Assembly (NCBI RefSeq): GCF_014653695.1
Contig: NZ_BNAR01000022.1
Span: 1 to 64,000 of the forward strand
Direction: 5' to 3'
From: Lentzea cavernae
GTDB taxonomy: Bacteria; Actinomycetota; Actinomycetes; Mycobacteriales; Pseudonocardiaceae
Length of the DNA stretch: 64,000 nucleotides
Made by a program: the position numbers and the translations under genes. The stretch's first letter is position 1. Every line of letters begins with the position of its first letter. The notes beneath the pieces are model-generated. The model saw nothing but the letters and a program-made list of their open reading frames with translations. It searched no databases and was not told the DNA's origin. Of the stretch, positions 40,938 through 48,718 are shown in pieces.

Positions 40938-41615
40938 CTACTCGTCCTCGTCCTCGGCCTCGAAGTCGGCACCACACTTGCCGCACGTGATCGGACCCTC
41001 AGCGAGCGTACTCTTGGCGACGCGGATCTTCCTCGGGCACGCGCACTGGGCCACTGCGAGGTTCGTGCTCTTGGACCTCGAGGCGGGACGGATCTCCGCG
41101 TGACGGTAGATCACGAGTGCCGCGATGAGGGCGTCCAGCTCCTTCGCGTACTCGGTGACGGTTGCTGCGGGCACGCTGGTGAGACTCCAGCCGATCGAAG
41201 CGTCCTCGGCGAGTTCGAGTCCGAGCTCAATCCCGAGCTCCTTGAACTTCTTGTTGTGGTAGCGGCCCTGACGTGAGGTGTCCTTGATGTCACGGACGTG
41301 AGCGAGACCGTGTGCAGCCTCGTGCAGCAAGGTCCCCAGTACGTCCGAGGCTCCCCTCTGGAGCCCTTCCCCGGACACGAACAGCTCGGGCAGAGACTCG
41401 CCGTCACGCTGCCACCTTGCGGCTGCGAAGTGCCCCAAGCGTGCCTGACCCGGCTTCGCCCCGAGCGTGCCCGATCCGACCGTGATCATCACGTCCGGCA
41501 CATCGGCATGACGGCGACGAATGCCTTGCCACACAACATCAATCGCTCGAACAAGCTCGGTTGCCACGTTCTCCACCTTGGTCGTCTTCGCGCGTCGGGT
41601 GGTCACTGTAGTCAT
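40938..41615 (-). CDS. SprT-like zinc metalloprotease
   Basis: 225 residues from ATG 41615 with SD GAGAGGA. Zinc-protease motif LLHEAAHGLAHV (HExxH) at about 110-121, flanked by a SprT-like region, and a C-terminal zinc ribbon (CACPRKIRVAKSTL ... CGKCGADF). SprT/Spartan proteins process protein-DNA crosslinks; related proteins on plasmids and ICEs are sometimes called ArdC/SprT-like helpers. Its promoter region carries one copy of the TTGAC(N8)GTCAA palindrome. Confidence 0.78.
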   Translation of the reverse strand: MTTVTTRRAKTTKVENVATELVRAIDVVWQGIRRRHADVPDVMITVGSGTLGAKPGQARLGHFAAARWQRDGESLPELFVSGEGLQRGASDVLGTLLHEAAHGLAHVRDIKDTSRQGRYHNKKFKELGIELGLELAEDASIGWSLTSVPAATVTEYAKELDALIAALVIYRHAEIRPASRSKSTNLAVAQCACPRKIRVAKSTLAEGPITCGKCGADFEAEDEDE

Positions 41616-41654
41616 GGTGTCCGTCCTCTCTGTTGATACCTCTATTCTCTCAGT

Positions 41655-41672
41655 TTGACGATTAAGTGTCAA
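41655..41672. promoter_or_regulatory. palindromic operator, copy 1 (SprT promoter)
   Basis: TTGACGATTAAGTGTCAA, an 18-bp palindrome (centre TTAA). Same motif at 47599-47618 and 52368-52385. Forty bases upstream of the SprT start. Confidence 0.65.
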
Positions 41673-42158
41673 GATATTTTGCCTGTTCAGAACGGGTATG
41701 AAGTGCTCCGCGGAACTGCCTGCCGTGGATCGGACACCCGGCGCACACCTCCCCCGTACCCCTCGTCCCTGCTGCTTCTAGTGGCAGGAGAACCGTGTCC
41801 AGAGTGGCCTTTAGGCCATCCCGTAGGGACGCGAAGCGCTCTGGACGCGGTTCTCCTGCTATTAGACGATTGGCTGGGATCAGGGGTGGCGGGGGACCTC
41901 CCGGCGGCCGACCGGCGAACGACATGCCGGCCGATCCAGTCCCCTCATCTCACTGCGGTTCCCTGCGGGGGTCGCTGGCCGTGCCTCTCCGAGAACGGTC
42001 GACCTGCGCGCATGCCTCCCGCCGCGCTCGGACGCCGGAGGCGGCCTTGGGCGCGGCGATATAGGAGGCGCGTAGGTCTGCCGTTCTCGGATGGGCACCA
42101 ACGGCCAGCGGCCCCCGTAGGGGGCCGCCTTGATGAAGAAAAGAAACTCTGAACACGC
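41673..42158. other. noncoding region with two very large inverted repeats
   Basis: No supported gene. IR1: 41784-41804 and 41839-41859, 21 bp with one mismatch, enclosing a small GGCC-TTTA-GGCC hairpin. IR2: a long imperfect stem between 41967-42027 and 42051-42116, including CGCTGGCCGT/ACGGCCAGCG and CCGAGAACGG/CCGTTCTCGG. A separate perfect 9-bp hairpin (42108-42128) uses the right-hand GGCCCCC of IR2, so the two folds exclude each other. Could be a single-strand or double-strand replication origin for RepSA, or a structured/switching RNA downstream of hicB. Confidence 0.65.
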
Positions 42159-42392
42159 CTATGCTGCAACGGTCACCGTGGTCGCTGCGACGGTCGAAGG
42201 ATGCGGGATCGGCTCGCCGTGCTCACGCAAGCCTTCGAGGTGGAACCCGATGGCCTCGACCATGAGTTCAAGCACCTCGTCCATGTCATCGGCTACGGCG
42301 ACACATCCGGGAAGGTCGGGACAGTAGGCGCCATAGCTGCCGGTCTCGCCACGCTCGATGATGACGGCGTAGGTGGTCACTGCTGCCTCCAT
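42159..42392 (-). CDS. hicB: HicB-type antitoxin
   Basis: 77 residues, starting MEAAVTTYAVIIERGETGSY. HicB partial RNase-H fold: YCPDLPGCVAVADDMDEVLE, then EAIGFHLEGLREHGEPIPHP. It lacks an obvious C-terminal HTH/RHH domain, so promoter binding may be weak. It overlaps hicA by one base. Neutralises the HicA RNase. Confidence 0.87.
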   Translation of the reverse strand: MEAAVTTYAVIIERGETGSYGAYCPDLPGCVAVADDMDEVLELMVEAIGFHLEGLREHGEPIPHPSTVAATTVTVAA

Positions 42393-42580
42393 CAGATGCC
42401 TGCCTGCTTGCGGATGCTGCGCTCGGTGCCGATCGGTAGGTCTGTGCTGGGCTTGCCAGCGATTGTCACGGTACCCGGCTTGCTGGGATGGTGGAACTGG
42501 CGGTGACTACCCTTCGTGCGCACTAGGTACCACCCGTCCGCTTCGAGCAACTTGACGATCTCGCTCACCTTGAGCGGCAT
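42392..42580 (-). CDS. hicA: HicA-type mRNA interferase toxin
   Basis: 62 residues, double-stranded-RNA-binding-like fold with catalytic His in RTKGSHRQFHHP and the C-terminal GTERSIRKQAGI. Canonical length. Gene order hicA-hicB. It cleaves mRNA when HicB is lost, so it can stabilise the element in the cell. Confidence 0.88.
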   Translation of the reverse strand: MPLKVSEIVKLLEADGWYLVRTKGSHRQFHHPSKPGTVTIAGKPSTDLPIGTERSIRKQAGI

Positions 42581-42614
42581 TGATCATTGGCCTTCCGGTC
42601 GTACGCGTGACCTA

Positions 42615-43385
42615 TCAGGGAGTGAGCATCCACCGTCCAGCGACGGTTGACCAAAGGTTCTGCAACGCCTTGGCGCGCTCGTTGATCAAGTTCATTCGCG
42701 CTGTCCACTCGACGGCCTCGTAGTGCTTGCTACCGGCCGCACTCTCCTGCCCTGGCCACTTCCGGTAGTGAAGACCAACCGTCTCATCAAAGAACCCGTT
42801 TGCCAGAACGCTTGCAGCAACTAGAAGACCGGTGTCATCGCTGCCCGGAACAGCCATCCACCCACCGAGCATCACCGCCAAGTCGCGCCGGATACACAGC
42901 GTCGTTGGGTGCACGGGAAGACGGAAGTTGTGCTCCTGCCAGTGCTTGAGCACATCACCCGGCTCCAACACACCGTGCTTCGGATCATTGTCAAAGCCGA
43001 CCAACTTGCCGTCTGGCATGAGGTCCAAGACGCGCGAAGTCGTCCAGTGAACTCCGTCGTTCTCGGTGAGCGCTGCGATGTCACGGGCGAGCACACCGGC
43101 GGTGAGAAGGTCATCCTGATCCAGGTTCTTCACCAGCTCACCGCTGGCGCGTGAGAGAGCCAGGTTGCGAGTGATCGCGACACCACCGTGTCGGCCCGTC
43201 CCGTGCTTGATGCGGTCGTCAAGCGGAAGCAAGACCTCGGCAACGTCGGTGTTGCCGTCCTCCTGAACTAGCCACTCCCAAGTCCACCCGGGCGGAAGCT
43301 TCTGCGCCTGAAGGGATTCATGTGCTGCAAGCAGATACTCGGGCTGAGGGTTGTAGATGGGGGTGATGACCGAAATCGTTCGCAC
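42615..43385 (-). CDS. family 2 glycosyltransferase
   Basis: 256 residues. GT-A fold: SVITPIYNPQPEYLLAAHES, then VQEDGN and a DQDD metal motif in LVKNLDQDDLLTAG; later GGWMAVPGSDDTGLLVAASV. No membrane segment. A GT2 gene after a GntR regulator is a recurring accessory pair on actinobacterial elements; the acceptor is unknown. It starts 6 bp after the GntR stop and precedes hicAB. Confidence 0.82.
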   Translation of the reverse strand: MRTISVITPIYNPQPEYLLAAHESLQAQKLPPGWTWEWLVQEDGNTDVAEVLLPLDDRIKHGTGRHGGVAITRNLALSRASGELVKNLDQDDLLTAGVLARDIAALTENDGVHWTTSRVLDLMPDGKLVGFDNDPKHGVLEPGDVLKHWQEHNFRLPVHPTTLCIRRDLAVMLGGWMAVPGSDDTGLLVAASVLANGFFDETVGLHYRKWPGQESAAGSKHYEAVEWTARMNLINERAKALQNLWSTVAGRWMLTP

Positions 43386-43391
43386 AGTGGG

Positions 43392-44168
43392 CTACTCCGC
43401 GTTCATCGGGACGTCGTGGGTGGCCGTGATGACCATGCGGTCACCCCGGATGATGATGTCTGCGGTCTCGACGGCAACGTCTGCCGCCCAGTGCGTCCGC
43501 TTGATCGCGAACACGGGAACGCCTGCCCCGATCTGAAGCTGCTCGCTCTCCTCGGCGTTGGGCATCCGTACGCGCGTCTCTTCTTCCACGCGATCAATGT
43601 GGACACCGATCGAGTCGAAACGGCTTATCACACCTGGGTTTCCTCGGGTCCCGTCCACCGGTTCCTCAATGGACGTTCCCCCGGTCACTCGCAGCGGTTC
43701 GTACTGCGTCGATACCTGGACGGGCTCCTTCTCCACGGTCCAGAGGTAGCGAACGGCCGTGACCTCCTCCTCGGGGTCGACGTTGAGCCTCGCCGCGAGT
43801 TCGGAGCCTGCTGGCTGCCGCCACAGCTCGGCAGTGACTTCGTCCGTCCAACCGCCGGCCGATGACTCCGCCCGGTTCGGCGCGAGTCCTTCACTGTTGC
43901 GCTGGTACCGGTTCGCCCCCTTCCTGAACAGCTCACGCACCTGGCGGACGAACGAGCCCGTACCGCGACGCGTCTCGATCAGGCCGTCTGCACGTAGTTC
44001 GTCTAGTGCTCGCTGTGCCGTCACGGGCGACACCTCGAACTCTGTAGCTATGTCTCGCGCCGACGGGATGCGGCCTCCAGCGACGTACTTGCCCTGAGAA
44101 ATCTGATCCCTCAAAGCCGCCGCTACCTGCCTAAACGGTGCCACACCCGACGCCTGATTGATCGACAT
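43392..44168 (-). CDS. GntR/UTRA family regulator (KorSA-like)
   Basis: 258 residues from ATG 44168, which leaves a 10-nt spacing to GAGGAG; ATG 44177 would not. N-terminal winged helix (FRQVAAALRDQISQGKYVAG, IPSARDIATEFEVSPVTAQR, ALDELRADGLIETRRGTGSF) and a C-terminal UTRA ligand domain ending AIKRTHWAADVAVETADIII. In pSAM2 the GntR protein KorSA represses transfer and replication genes; this is the obvious equivalent and a candidate binder of the TTGAC palindromes. Confidence 0.87.
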   Translation of the reverse strand: MSINQASGVAPFRQVAAALRDQISQGKYVAGGRIPSARDIATEFEVSPVTAQRALDELRADGLIETRRGTGSFVRQVRELFRKGANRYQRNSEGLAPNRAESSAGGWTDEVTAELWRQPAGSELAARLNVDPEEEVTAVRYLWTVEKEPVQVSTQYEPLRVTGGTSIEEPVDGTRGNPGVISRFDSIGVHIDRVEEETRVRMPNAEESEQLQIGAGVPVFAIKRTHWAADVAVETADIIIRGDRMVITATHDVPMNAE

Positions 44169-44304
44169 CTTTGTCATCTCCTCTCGACCCTTGACATCGC
44201 CTGGTGAGCTAGTGTTACATGTACCTAGCACACCGAGTCACTGTCACCCTAGCTCACCAGAGAGTACGCCCGCTCAAGGGTTGTACCCAACAGAGGAGAA
44301 CCTC

Positions 44305-44670
44305 ATGGGTCTGCGCAACATCCCCGTCGTGATGGAGTCGTTCAAGCTGATGATCAGCGAGGCGCCCGTGATGAAGATGAAGAAGGACGACAAGACCGGT
44401 CAGCCCGTGCCCGCGACGGACCACTTCGGCGTCCAGTTGTTCGTGGTGTCGCTGTTCGCCAAGTCCCTTCCGAACGCTGACGGCTACGCGCCGAAGGGCG
44501 AAGAGATCAAGGTGACCTTGACGTCCGACCCCGGCGACGGCTTCAACGAGGGTGACTACGTCTCCTTGATCGCACCCACGGTGTCGCCGTGGTCCAACGA
44601 CAACGGCGGTGGCGTGTCGTGGCGGGCTGAGGGTCTCGCTCCGGCGATTCGTGCGGCTGCTGCTGCCTGA
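44305..44670 (+). CDS. conserved AICE protein of unknown function
   Basis: 121 residues from ATG 44305 with SD GAGGAG: MGLRNIPVVMESFKLMISEA, then a Lys/Asp loop and VQLFVVSLFAKSLPNADGYA, TLTSDPGDGFNEGDYVSLIA, SWRAEGLAPAI. OB-fold-like spacing of strands suggests a small nucleic-acid-binding or regulatory protein; proteins of this type often open AICE operons. Divergent from GntR across a 136-bp gap. Confidence 0.68.
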   Translation: MGLRNIPVVMESFKLMISEAPVMKMKKDDKTGQPVPATDHFGVQLFVVSLFAKSLPNADGYAPKGEEIKVTLTSDPGDGFNEGDYVSLIAPTVSPWSNDNGGGVSWRAEGLAPAIRAAAAA

Positions 44671-44935
44671 TCGTCCACTGTGCTCGATTGCCCTGCCCGG
44701 TTCGGCCGGTCGCCCGTTTCGAGTCGGGCCAGGGCTCTGTAATCCACGTTCTGCCAGGGGACTGGCCTGCTGCCCGTTCGAGTCGGGCATGGGAACGCGC
44801 GATTGTGTCCTTTGAGAACTCCACAGTGTGTTGAGCCATGCCAAAAACAGCGCCGGTTTGTTCGGCGGTGTCAGGCCCGTGCATAACGTTCCTGCCACCT
44901 GCCGTGCATTCCGTGCACACAGAAAGGTTTGCTTG
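44671..44935 (+). promoter_or_regulatory. structured leader with boxA-like element upstream of the long AICE-2 operon
   Basis: Contains two related hairpins with GCCCG/CGGGC stems and TTTCGAGT or TTCGAGT loops (44712-44729 and 44772-44788); the second is a canonical tRNA T-arm. They flank a CCAG/CTGG-bounded stretch. At about 44810-44832, TTTGAGAACTCCACAGTGTG closely resembles the boxA-containing leader of actinobacterial rRNA operons, suggesting NusB/NusE-type antitermination of the downstream 7-kb operon. Confidence 0.55.
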
Positions 44936-45250
44936 ATGGCAAGGACAAACGGTCTCGTATTAGTGATCGACCGTGCACGCGGTCCTCAGCCCTACGTGCT
45001 CGCGGTGGACTACCGTCGCATCTACCGACGGATCTCGCCGACAGAAATGGAGGGATTGCCTCGCTGGGAGGCGCAACTCGTCACTCAGCTGCTTGAAGCG
45101 GGCGAGTTCGAGCGCGGCTCTCAGATCCTCAGCCTGACCGACGGCGAGCACACGAACCGCGTGGTCACCCTGGAAGAGCTTCGCAGCATCGACGTTGAGC
45201 TGATGCCTGGATCGATCTCCGACAAGGGAGGTCGTAAGAATGCCGACTGA
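44936..45250 (+). CDS. AICE-2 conserved protein A
   Basis: 104 residues from ATG 44936: LVLVIDRARGPQPYVLAVDY, RRIYRRISPTEMEGLPRWEA, QLVTQLLEAGEFERGSQILS. Its central YRRIxxxxMxxLPxWE block also occurs in the next gene, so the two arose by duplication. Function unknown. First gene of the operon. Confidence 0.68.
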   Translation: MARTNGLVLVIDRARGPQPYVLAVDYRRIYRRISPTEMEGLPRWEAQLVTQLLEAGEFERGSQILSLTDGEHTNRVVTLEELRSIDVELMPGSISDKGGRKNAD

Positions 45251-45638
45251 TCTGTTCGGCTTCGAGAACGAGCCCGTAGCCGCTCCGGTTCCTCCGTCGT
45301 CTCCGGTCACCAATGACATGCGCGTGATCATGGATGTCTTGAACCGGGCAGTGATGGAGACCGGTTACGTGCTCGCCGGTGCTTCACGGCGCGTATATCG
45401 CCGCATCGGAAAAGACGGCATGAAACGGGTTCCTCAATGGGAGCTGGACGCGGTGCTGCAATGTATCGACAGTGGTCAGCTCACAGTCGGAGGAACGCAC
45501 CTCTTGCGGTGCGGCGCGGTTCGCCAGTCGGCAAGTTCGGTGACCGTGCCGAAAGCGACTCGGCAGAAGGTGATGCGGTGGAACTCGCTCATGCCGCTGG
45601 TCGGCACGCCTGCGGGCGATGAGAAGAAGGGTGCTTGA
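45240..45638 (+). CDS. AICE-2 conserved protein B, paralogue of A
   Basis: 132 residues overlapping protein A by 11 nt. RRVYRRIGKDGMKRVPQWEL matches the protein A core; DAVLQCIDSGQLTVGGTHLL follows. Basic C-terminus (VPKATRQKVMRWNSL). Probably DNA- or partner-binding; no known family. Confidence 0.68.
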   Translation: MPTDLFGFENEPVAAPVPPSSPVTNDMRVIMDVLNRAVMETGYVLAGASRRVYRRIGKDGMKRVPQWELDAVLQCIDSGQLTVGGTHLLRCGAVRQSASSVTVPKATRQKVMRWNSLMPLVGTPAGDEKKGA

Positions 45639-45641
45639 CCC

Positions 45642-45908
45642 ATGGTGGTTCAGGCGTACAACGCGCACGCGATTAGGAAGTACGGCGAGTTCGTCGGCGC
45701 GATCAATTTCGCCACGGAGCAGCTCGTTCCGCTGGAGGCGCTGATCGGTCGGATGAAGCCGGGGAACGCCCTGCCGGGTGACTGGCGAGTGCCGAAGCCC
45801 GACGAACTCAGGGCCCAGCTCACCAAAGCTCGCAAGGACCTGGAAGACCTCAAGGCGCACGCCGTCAAGTACGAGATCGAGCTCAAGTCTCGTGAGTGGA
45901 GGGTCTGA
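45642..45908 (+). CDS. small charged helical AICE protein
   Basis: 88 residues: YNAHAIRKYGEFVGAINFAT, a Pro-rich turn, then a coiled coil (DELRAQLTKARKDLEDLKAH). Ends in the next start (TGATG overlap). No family recognised. Confidence 0.62.
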   Translation: MVVQAYNAHAIRKYGEFVGAINFATEQLVPLEALIGRMKPGNALPGDWRVPKPDELRAQLTKARKDLEDLKAHAVKYEIELKSREWRV

Positions 45909-46126
45909 TGTCTCACCAGCTCAACAACGCCCTGGAGGACGTGGGCAAGTCCATGTCCCAGCTGCGGATCGCGCTCAAAGGCGTCCCGGTTCGTCGCGAG
46001 GGCTTCAAGGGTCTGCACGACCAGTTTGCGCGGTCGGTGGCGACGCTGACCACGCACATGTCCTACGCCCGTGTGCTGCTCGACGAGGAAGCCGCGGAGC
46101 GCCGCAAGCGTCGTCGCCGCCGCTAG
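45908..46126 (+). CDS. small basic AICE protein
   Basis: 72 residues starting MSHQLNNALEDVGKSMSQLR, ending in a run of Arg/Lys (ERRKRRRRR). Helical with a strongly basic tail, suggesting nucleic-acid contact. Translationally coupled to the preceding gene. Confidence 0.6.
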   Translation: MSHQLNNALEDVGKSMSQLRIALKGVPVRREGFKGLHDQFARSVATLTTHMSYARVLLDEEAAERRKRRRRR

Positions 46127-46140
46127 TCACGTTCGAGGCA

Positions 46141-46183
46141 AAGGCCGGCCGAATCCGCCAACCGTGCGGACTTGGTCGGCCTT
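46141..46183 (+). terminator. hairpin between the small-gene cluster and tra
   Basis: AAGGCCGGCC/GGTCGGCCTT arms (one G-T pair) with an inner GTCCGCA-type complement. Likely attenuates transcription before the translocase gene. Confidence 0.6.
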
Positions 46184-46225
46184 CGTCGTTCTACCCACCC
46201 GACAACCAACTGAAGGGAATCAACC

Positions 46226-47593
46226 ATGTCCAAGCGCTCTCGTAACAAGTCCGATCGTCCGCAGGGTCGCGAGTTCGCGGCTGTGGTGTGGGCGGTGCGA
46301 CACCCCGGTTCGATCGTCGCCCCCTCGATGCTGCTCGGTGCGCTGGGAGAGTTCGGCCCAACCGCGACCGGTGCCGTGCTCGGTGGTGCTGCTGCGGGTG
46401 TCGGTGCCTGGTACCGGGCGCACCCGGACACCTTCGACACCTACGCCGCTCCGGTGCTGCGCGCTTGGAAGCGTCGATGGGCCGGTGCCTACTCGGGTCG
46501 CAGCTGGCGGAACCTGATGAGTTCCTGCGGGCTGACGCGGACACACCCGCGAACCAAACAGATCCTGGTACCGCGCGTGATCCGGGTGCGCTCGTGGTCG
46601 TCCTCCGTGGACACGGTCCGGGTCAGCCTGGTGCTGGGCATGTCGGCGAAAGCGTTCATCGACGCTGCGGACGATCTGGCTGACTCGCTCAAGGCCGAAC
46701 GCGTCGCGATGGAACGCACCGCGCCCGGTGAGGTGACGATGATCGTGCAACGCGATGAGCCGTTCACCTTCGCCATCCCCTCGCCTGAACTGGCCGAAGA
46801 GGTCGCGGAAGTCGACCCGATGTCGTTGTACGTCGGTGAGGACGAGTTCGGCCGTGAGTACCGCGAACCGCTGTTCGGCACGCACTTCCTGCGCGCTGGC
46901 GAGACCGGTTCAGGCAAGAACAGCCTCCCGGCGCAGCGACTGCGGGCGGCGGCTCCGCTCATCCGGGCGGGTCTGGTCCGACCGTGGGTGATCGACCCGA
47001 AGATGATGGAGTGGAGCTGGCTCAAGCCGATCCTGGACGGTCGCTACGCCGACAACCCCAAGGACGGCATGGAGCTGCTCGACTCCTTCGTCGGGAACAT
47101 GGAGCGCAAGCAGAAGCGCATGCAACGCGCCAAGCTGCGCAAGGCTCCGGTGAGCCACGAGTTCCCGATTGACTGGCTGATCTTCGATGAGATCGGCTAC
47201 ACGATGGCTTACCAGTCCGATTTCGCTCACTCGATCTGCGGTCAGACCGCAATCATCGCCTCCACTGGCCGCACCACGCATGACGTGGTTGAAGCGCTGG
47301 TGCAGGAACCCACCAAGGACACCGTGCCGGTACGCGAGTTGCTGCCGCATCGCGTGTGTCTGCGTGCCTCCAGCTCCAGCCACCCGGACATGGTCCTAGG
47401 TGACGGAATGCGGGCACGTGGTGCGGTCGCCGACGAACTCCCGCAAGGTGAGGAGTACGCCGGTATCGGCTTCGCCCGTGCTCCCAAGACGCGTCAGCCT
47501 CGCCGCATCCGCGTCGCCTACACCGACGACGCGCAGTGCTCCGAACTGGTGTCGTACGTGAAGGCACCGACCACTCTCCGCGCCGTCTCCTAG
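46226..47593 (+). CDS. FtsK-type conjugative DNA translocase of AICE-2
   Basis: 455 residues. N-terminal membrane region (VVWAVRHPGSIVAPSMLLGA, TGAVLGGAAAGVGAW), a DNA-translocase-like domain and the motor: LRAGETGSGKNSLP as Walker A (Asn where Ser/Thr is usual), WVIDPK, Walker B IDWLIFDEIG, IIASTGRTTHDVVEAL. Many actinobacterial Tra proteins have GKGS here, so GKNS is a variant of that tolerated pattern. The domain order matches single-protein double-stranded DNA transfer systems. Confidence 0.85.
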   Translation: MSKRSRNKSDRPQGREFAAVVWAVRHPGSIVAPSMLLGALGEFGPTATGAVLGGAAAGVGAWYRAHPDTFDTYAAPVLRAWKRRWAGAYSGRSWRNLMSSCGLTRTHPRTKQILVPRVIRVRSWSSSVDTVRVSLVLGMSAKAFIDAADDLADSLKAERVAMERTAPGEVTMIVQRDEPFTFAIPSPELAEEVAEVDPMSLYVGEDEFGREYREPLFGTHFLRAGETGSGKNSLPAQRLRAAAPLIRAGLVRPWVIDPKMMEWSWLKPILDGRYADNPKDGMELLDSFVGNMERKQKRMQRAKLRKAPVSHEFPIDWLIFDEIGYTMAYQSDFAHSICGQTAIIASTGRTTHDVVEALVQEPTKDTVPVRELLPHRVCLRASSSSHPDMVLGDGMRARGAVADELPQGEEYAGIGFARAPKTRQPRRIRVAYTDDAQCSELVSYVKAPTTLRAVS

Positions 47594-47598
47594 TCATC

Positions 47599-47618
47599 TT
47601 TGACCCTTAAGCGTCAAA
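47599..47618. promoter_or_regulatory. palindromic operator, copy 2
   Basis: TTTGACCCTTAAGCGTCAAA, a 20-bp palindrome with one mismatched pair, just after the translocase stop and 43 bp before the next start. Confidence 0.7.
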
Positions 47619-47660
47619 GACTCACAACGCTCATCCCACTTGTAAGGAGGTCTGTTTGTC

Positions 47661-48167
47661 ATGCCTGCCAACGGAAATCGCTCGCTCGACCGGCTACTGA
47701 GGACGTTCCGTGGACACATCCGCACCCACAATCTGCCGCGCCCGGATCGCCTGGTCATCTTCACGAAGACGCGGTCGGTGCACGCCGAGTTCACCTCGGG
47801 GCTGCCGGTGGACCGGTTCGCAGCCGTGCTGTCGTGGACGGCGACCTTGCATCACTTGAACATCGGCCTCACCTTCGACGGACGCGACGAACTGCGGCTC
47901 GCTGCAACCGGTCGCAGCGGCTCGGGTCCGGCGATCGGCCTCGCGTGCTCGGCTCCCGTGCTTGATCTCGGCGGCACGGTTGAGCACTTCGACCAGCCCT
48001 CGCCGCTCCCGAACCGATTCGCGTTCCTACCCGGACTGCCGATGCTGTTCTACGGCAAGTCCGACTACGCCACGTTCGACCAGCTCACCGGACTGGTTGC
48101 TCACGCCCGCACCGTAGCGGCCTCTGAGAACGTCGCTGCGGATCGCGCGCTAGGGGTGGTCGCGTGA
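47661..48167 (+). CDS. hypothetical AICE protein
   Basis: 168 residues from ATG 47661 after a TAAGGAGG SD. Basic N-terminus (SLDRLLRTFRGHIRTHN), then LVIFTKTRSVHAEFTSGLPV and WTATLHHLNIGLTFDGRDEL. Soluble alpha/beta; no family recognised. Overlaps WhiB by 4 nt and lies just after operator copy 2. Confidence 0.62.
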   Translation: MPANGNRSLDRLLRTFRGHIRTHNLPRPDRLVIFTKTRSVHAEFTSGLPVDRFAAVLSWTATLHHLNIGLTFDGRDELRLAATGRSGSGPAIGLACSAPVLDLGGTVEHFDQPSPLPNRFAFLPGLPMLFYGKSDYATFDQLTGLVAHARTVAASENVAADRALGVVA

Positions 48168-48490
48168 ACCCCGCCGACCACCCCGGCTACGTCGGCACGC
48201 GCGCTCTGATGCTTGCCCTGTTCGGCCCGTCCGGTGAGCCTGCCGAGTGGCGCGCTGAGGCCGCGTGCGCCGGTGCGGACACCGAACTGTTCTACGACAA
48301 CGGATCCACGGGTGAGGCGCTCGACTTCTGCGCCTCCTGCCCGGTCCTCGTCCAGTGCCGCGCGGACATCACCGACTGGGAGAGCAAGACCCGCTCCCGG
48401 CGCTTCTACACCTCCGGCGTCGTCGGCGGCACCACCGGATCGAACCGCAACCAGACCTACTACCCGCGCACCAACCGAAAGGCAGCCTGA
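48164..48490 (+). CDS. WhiB-family regulator of AICE-2
   Basis: 108 residues from GTG 48164. Four cysteines: AEAACAGADTELFY and FCASCPVLVQC, with GVVGG in place of the usual GVWGG turn. Fe-S cluster binding is expected. The Trp loss in the turn may alter sigma-factor contact. Confidence 0.82.
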   Translation: MNPADHPGYVGTRALMLALFGPSGEPAEWRAEAACAGADTELFYDNGSTGEALDFCASCPVLVQCRADITDWESKTRSRRFYTSGVVGGTTGSNRNQTYYPRTNRKAA

Positions 48491-48492
48491 CC

Positions 48493-48678
48493 ATGAGCGT
48501 CCAACTCGTCATCCCCGTGAAGCGCAACACCCCCGCCCGCCTGATCGGCCTCGGCCTGACGGTGCTGGCCTGCATCGGCCTCATGTGGCTGATCGTCGGT
48601 TGGGTCGGCGCGATCGTGCTGACCGCTGAGCTGTTCCTGCTCGGACGGCTACTGATGCGCGCCGCCCACGGCCGCTAG
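48493..48678 (+). CDS. small membrane protein, Spd-like
   Basis: 61 residues with two adjacent membrane segments (LIGLGLTVLACIGLMWLIV, GAIVLTAELFLLGRLLM). Starts 2 bp after WhiB. Position matches the spread-type small membrane proteins that precede the DUF2637 gene. Confidence 0.65.
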   Translation: MSVQLVIPVKRNTPARLIGLGLTVLACIGLMWLIVGWVGAIVLTAELFLLGRLLMRAAHGR

Positions 48679-48718
48679 TCCCGTGCCAACCCCACACCCT
48701 CAAAGGAGGTGAACCCTC

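Noticed and set aside
44700..44790. Complete tRNA genes around the T-arm-like hairpins of AICE-2
   Set aside because: No matching acceptor or D-arm could be paired in normal or permuted order around either hairpin.
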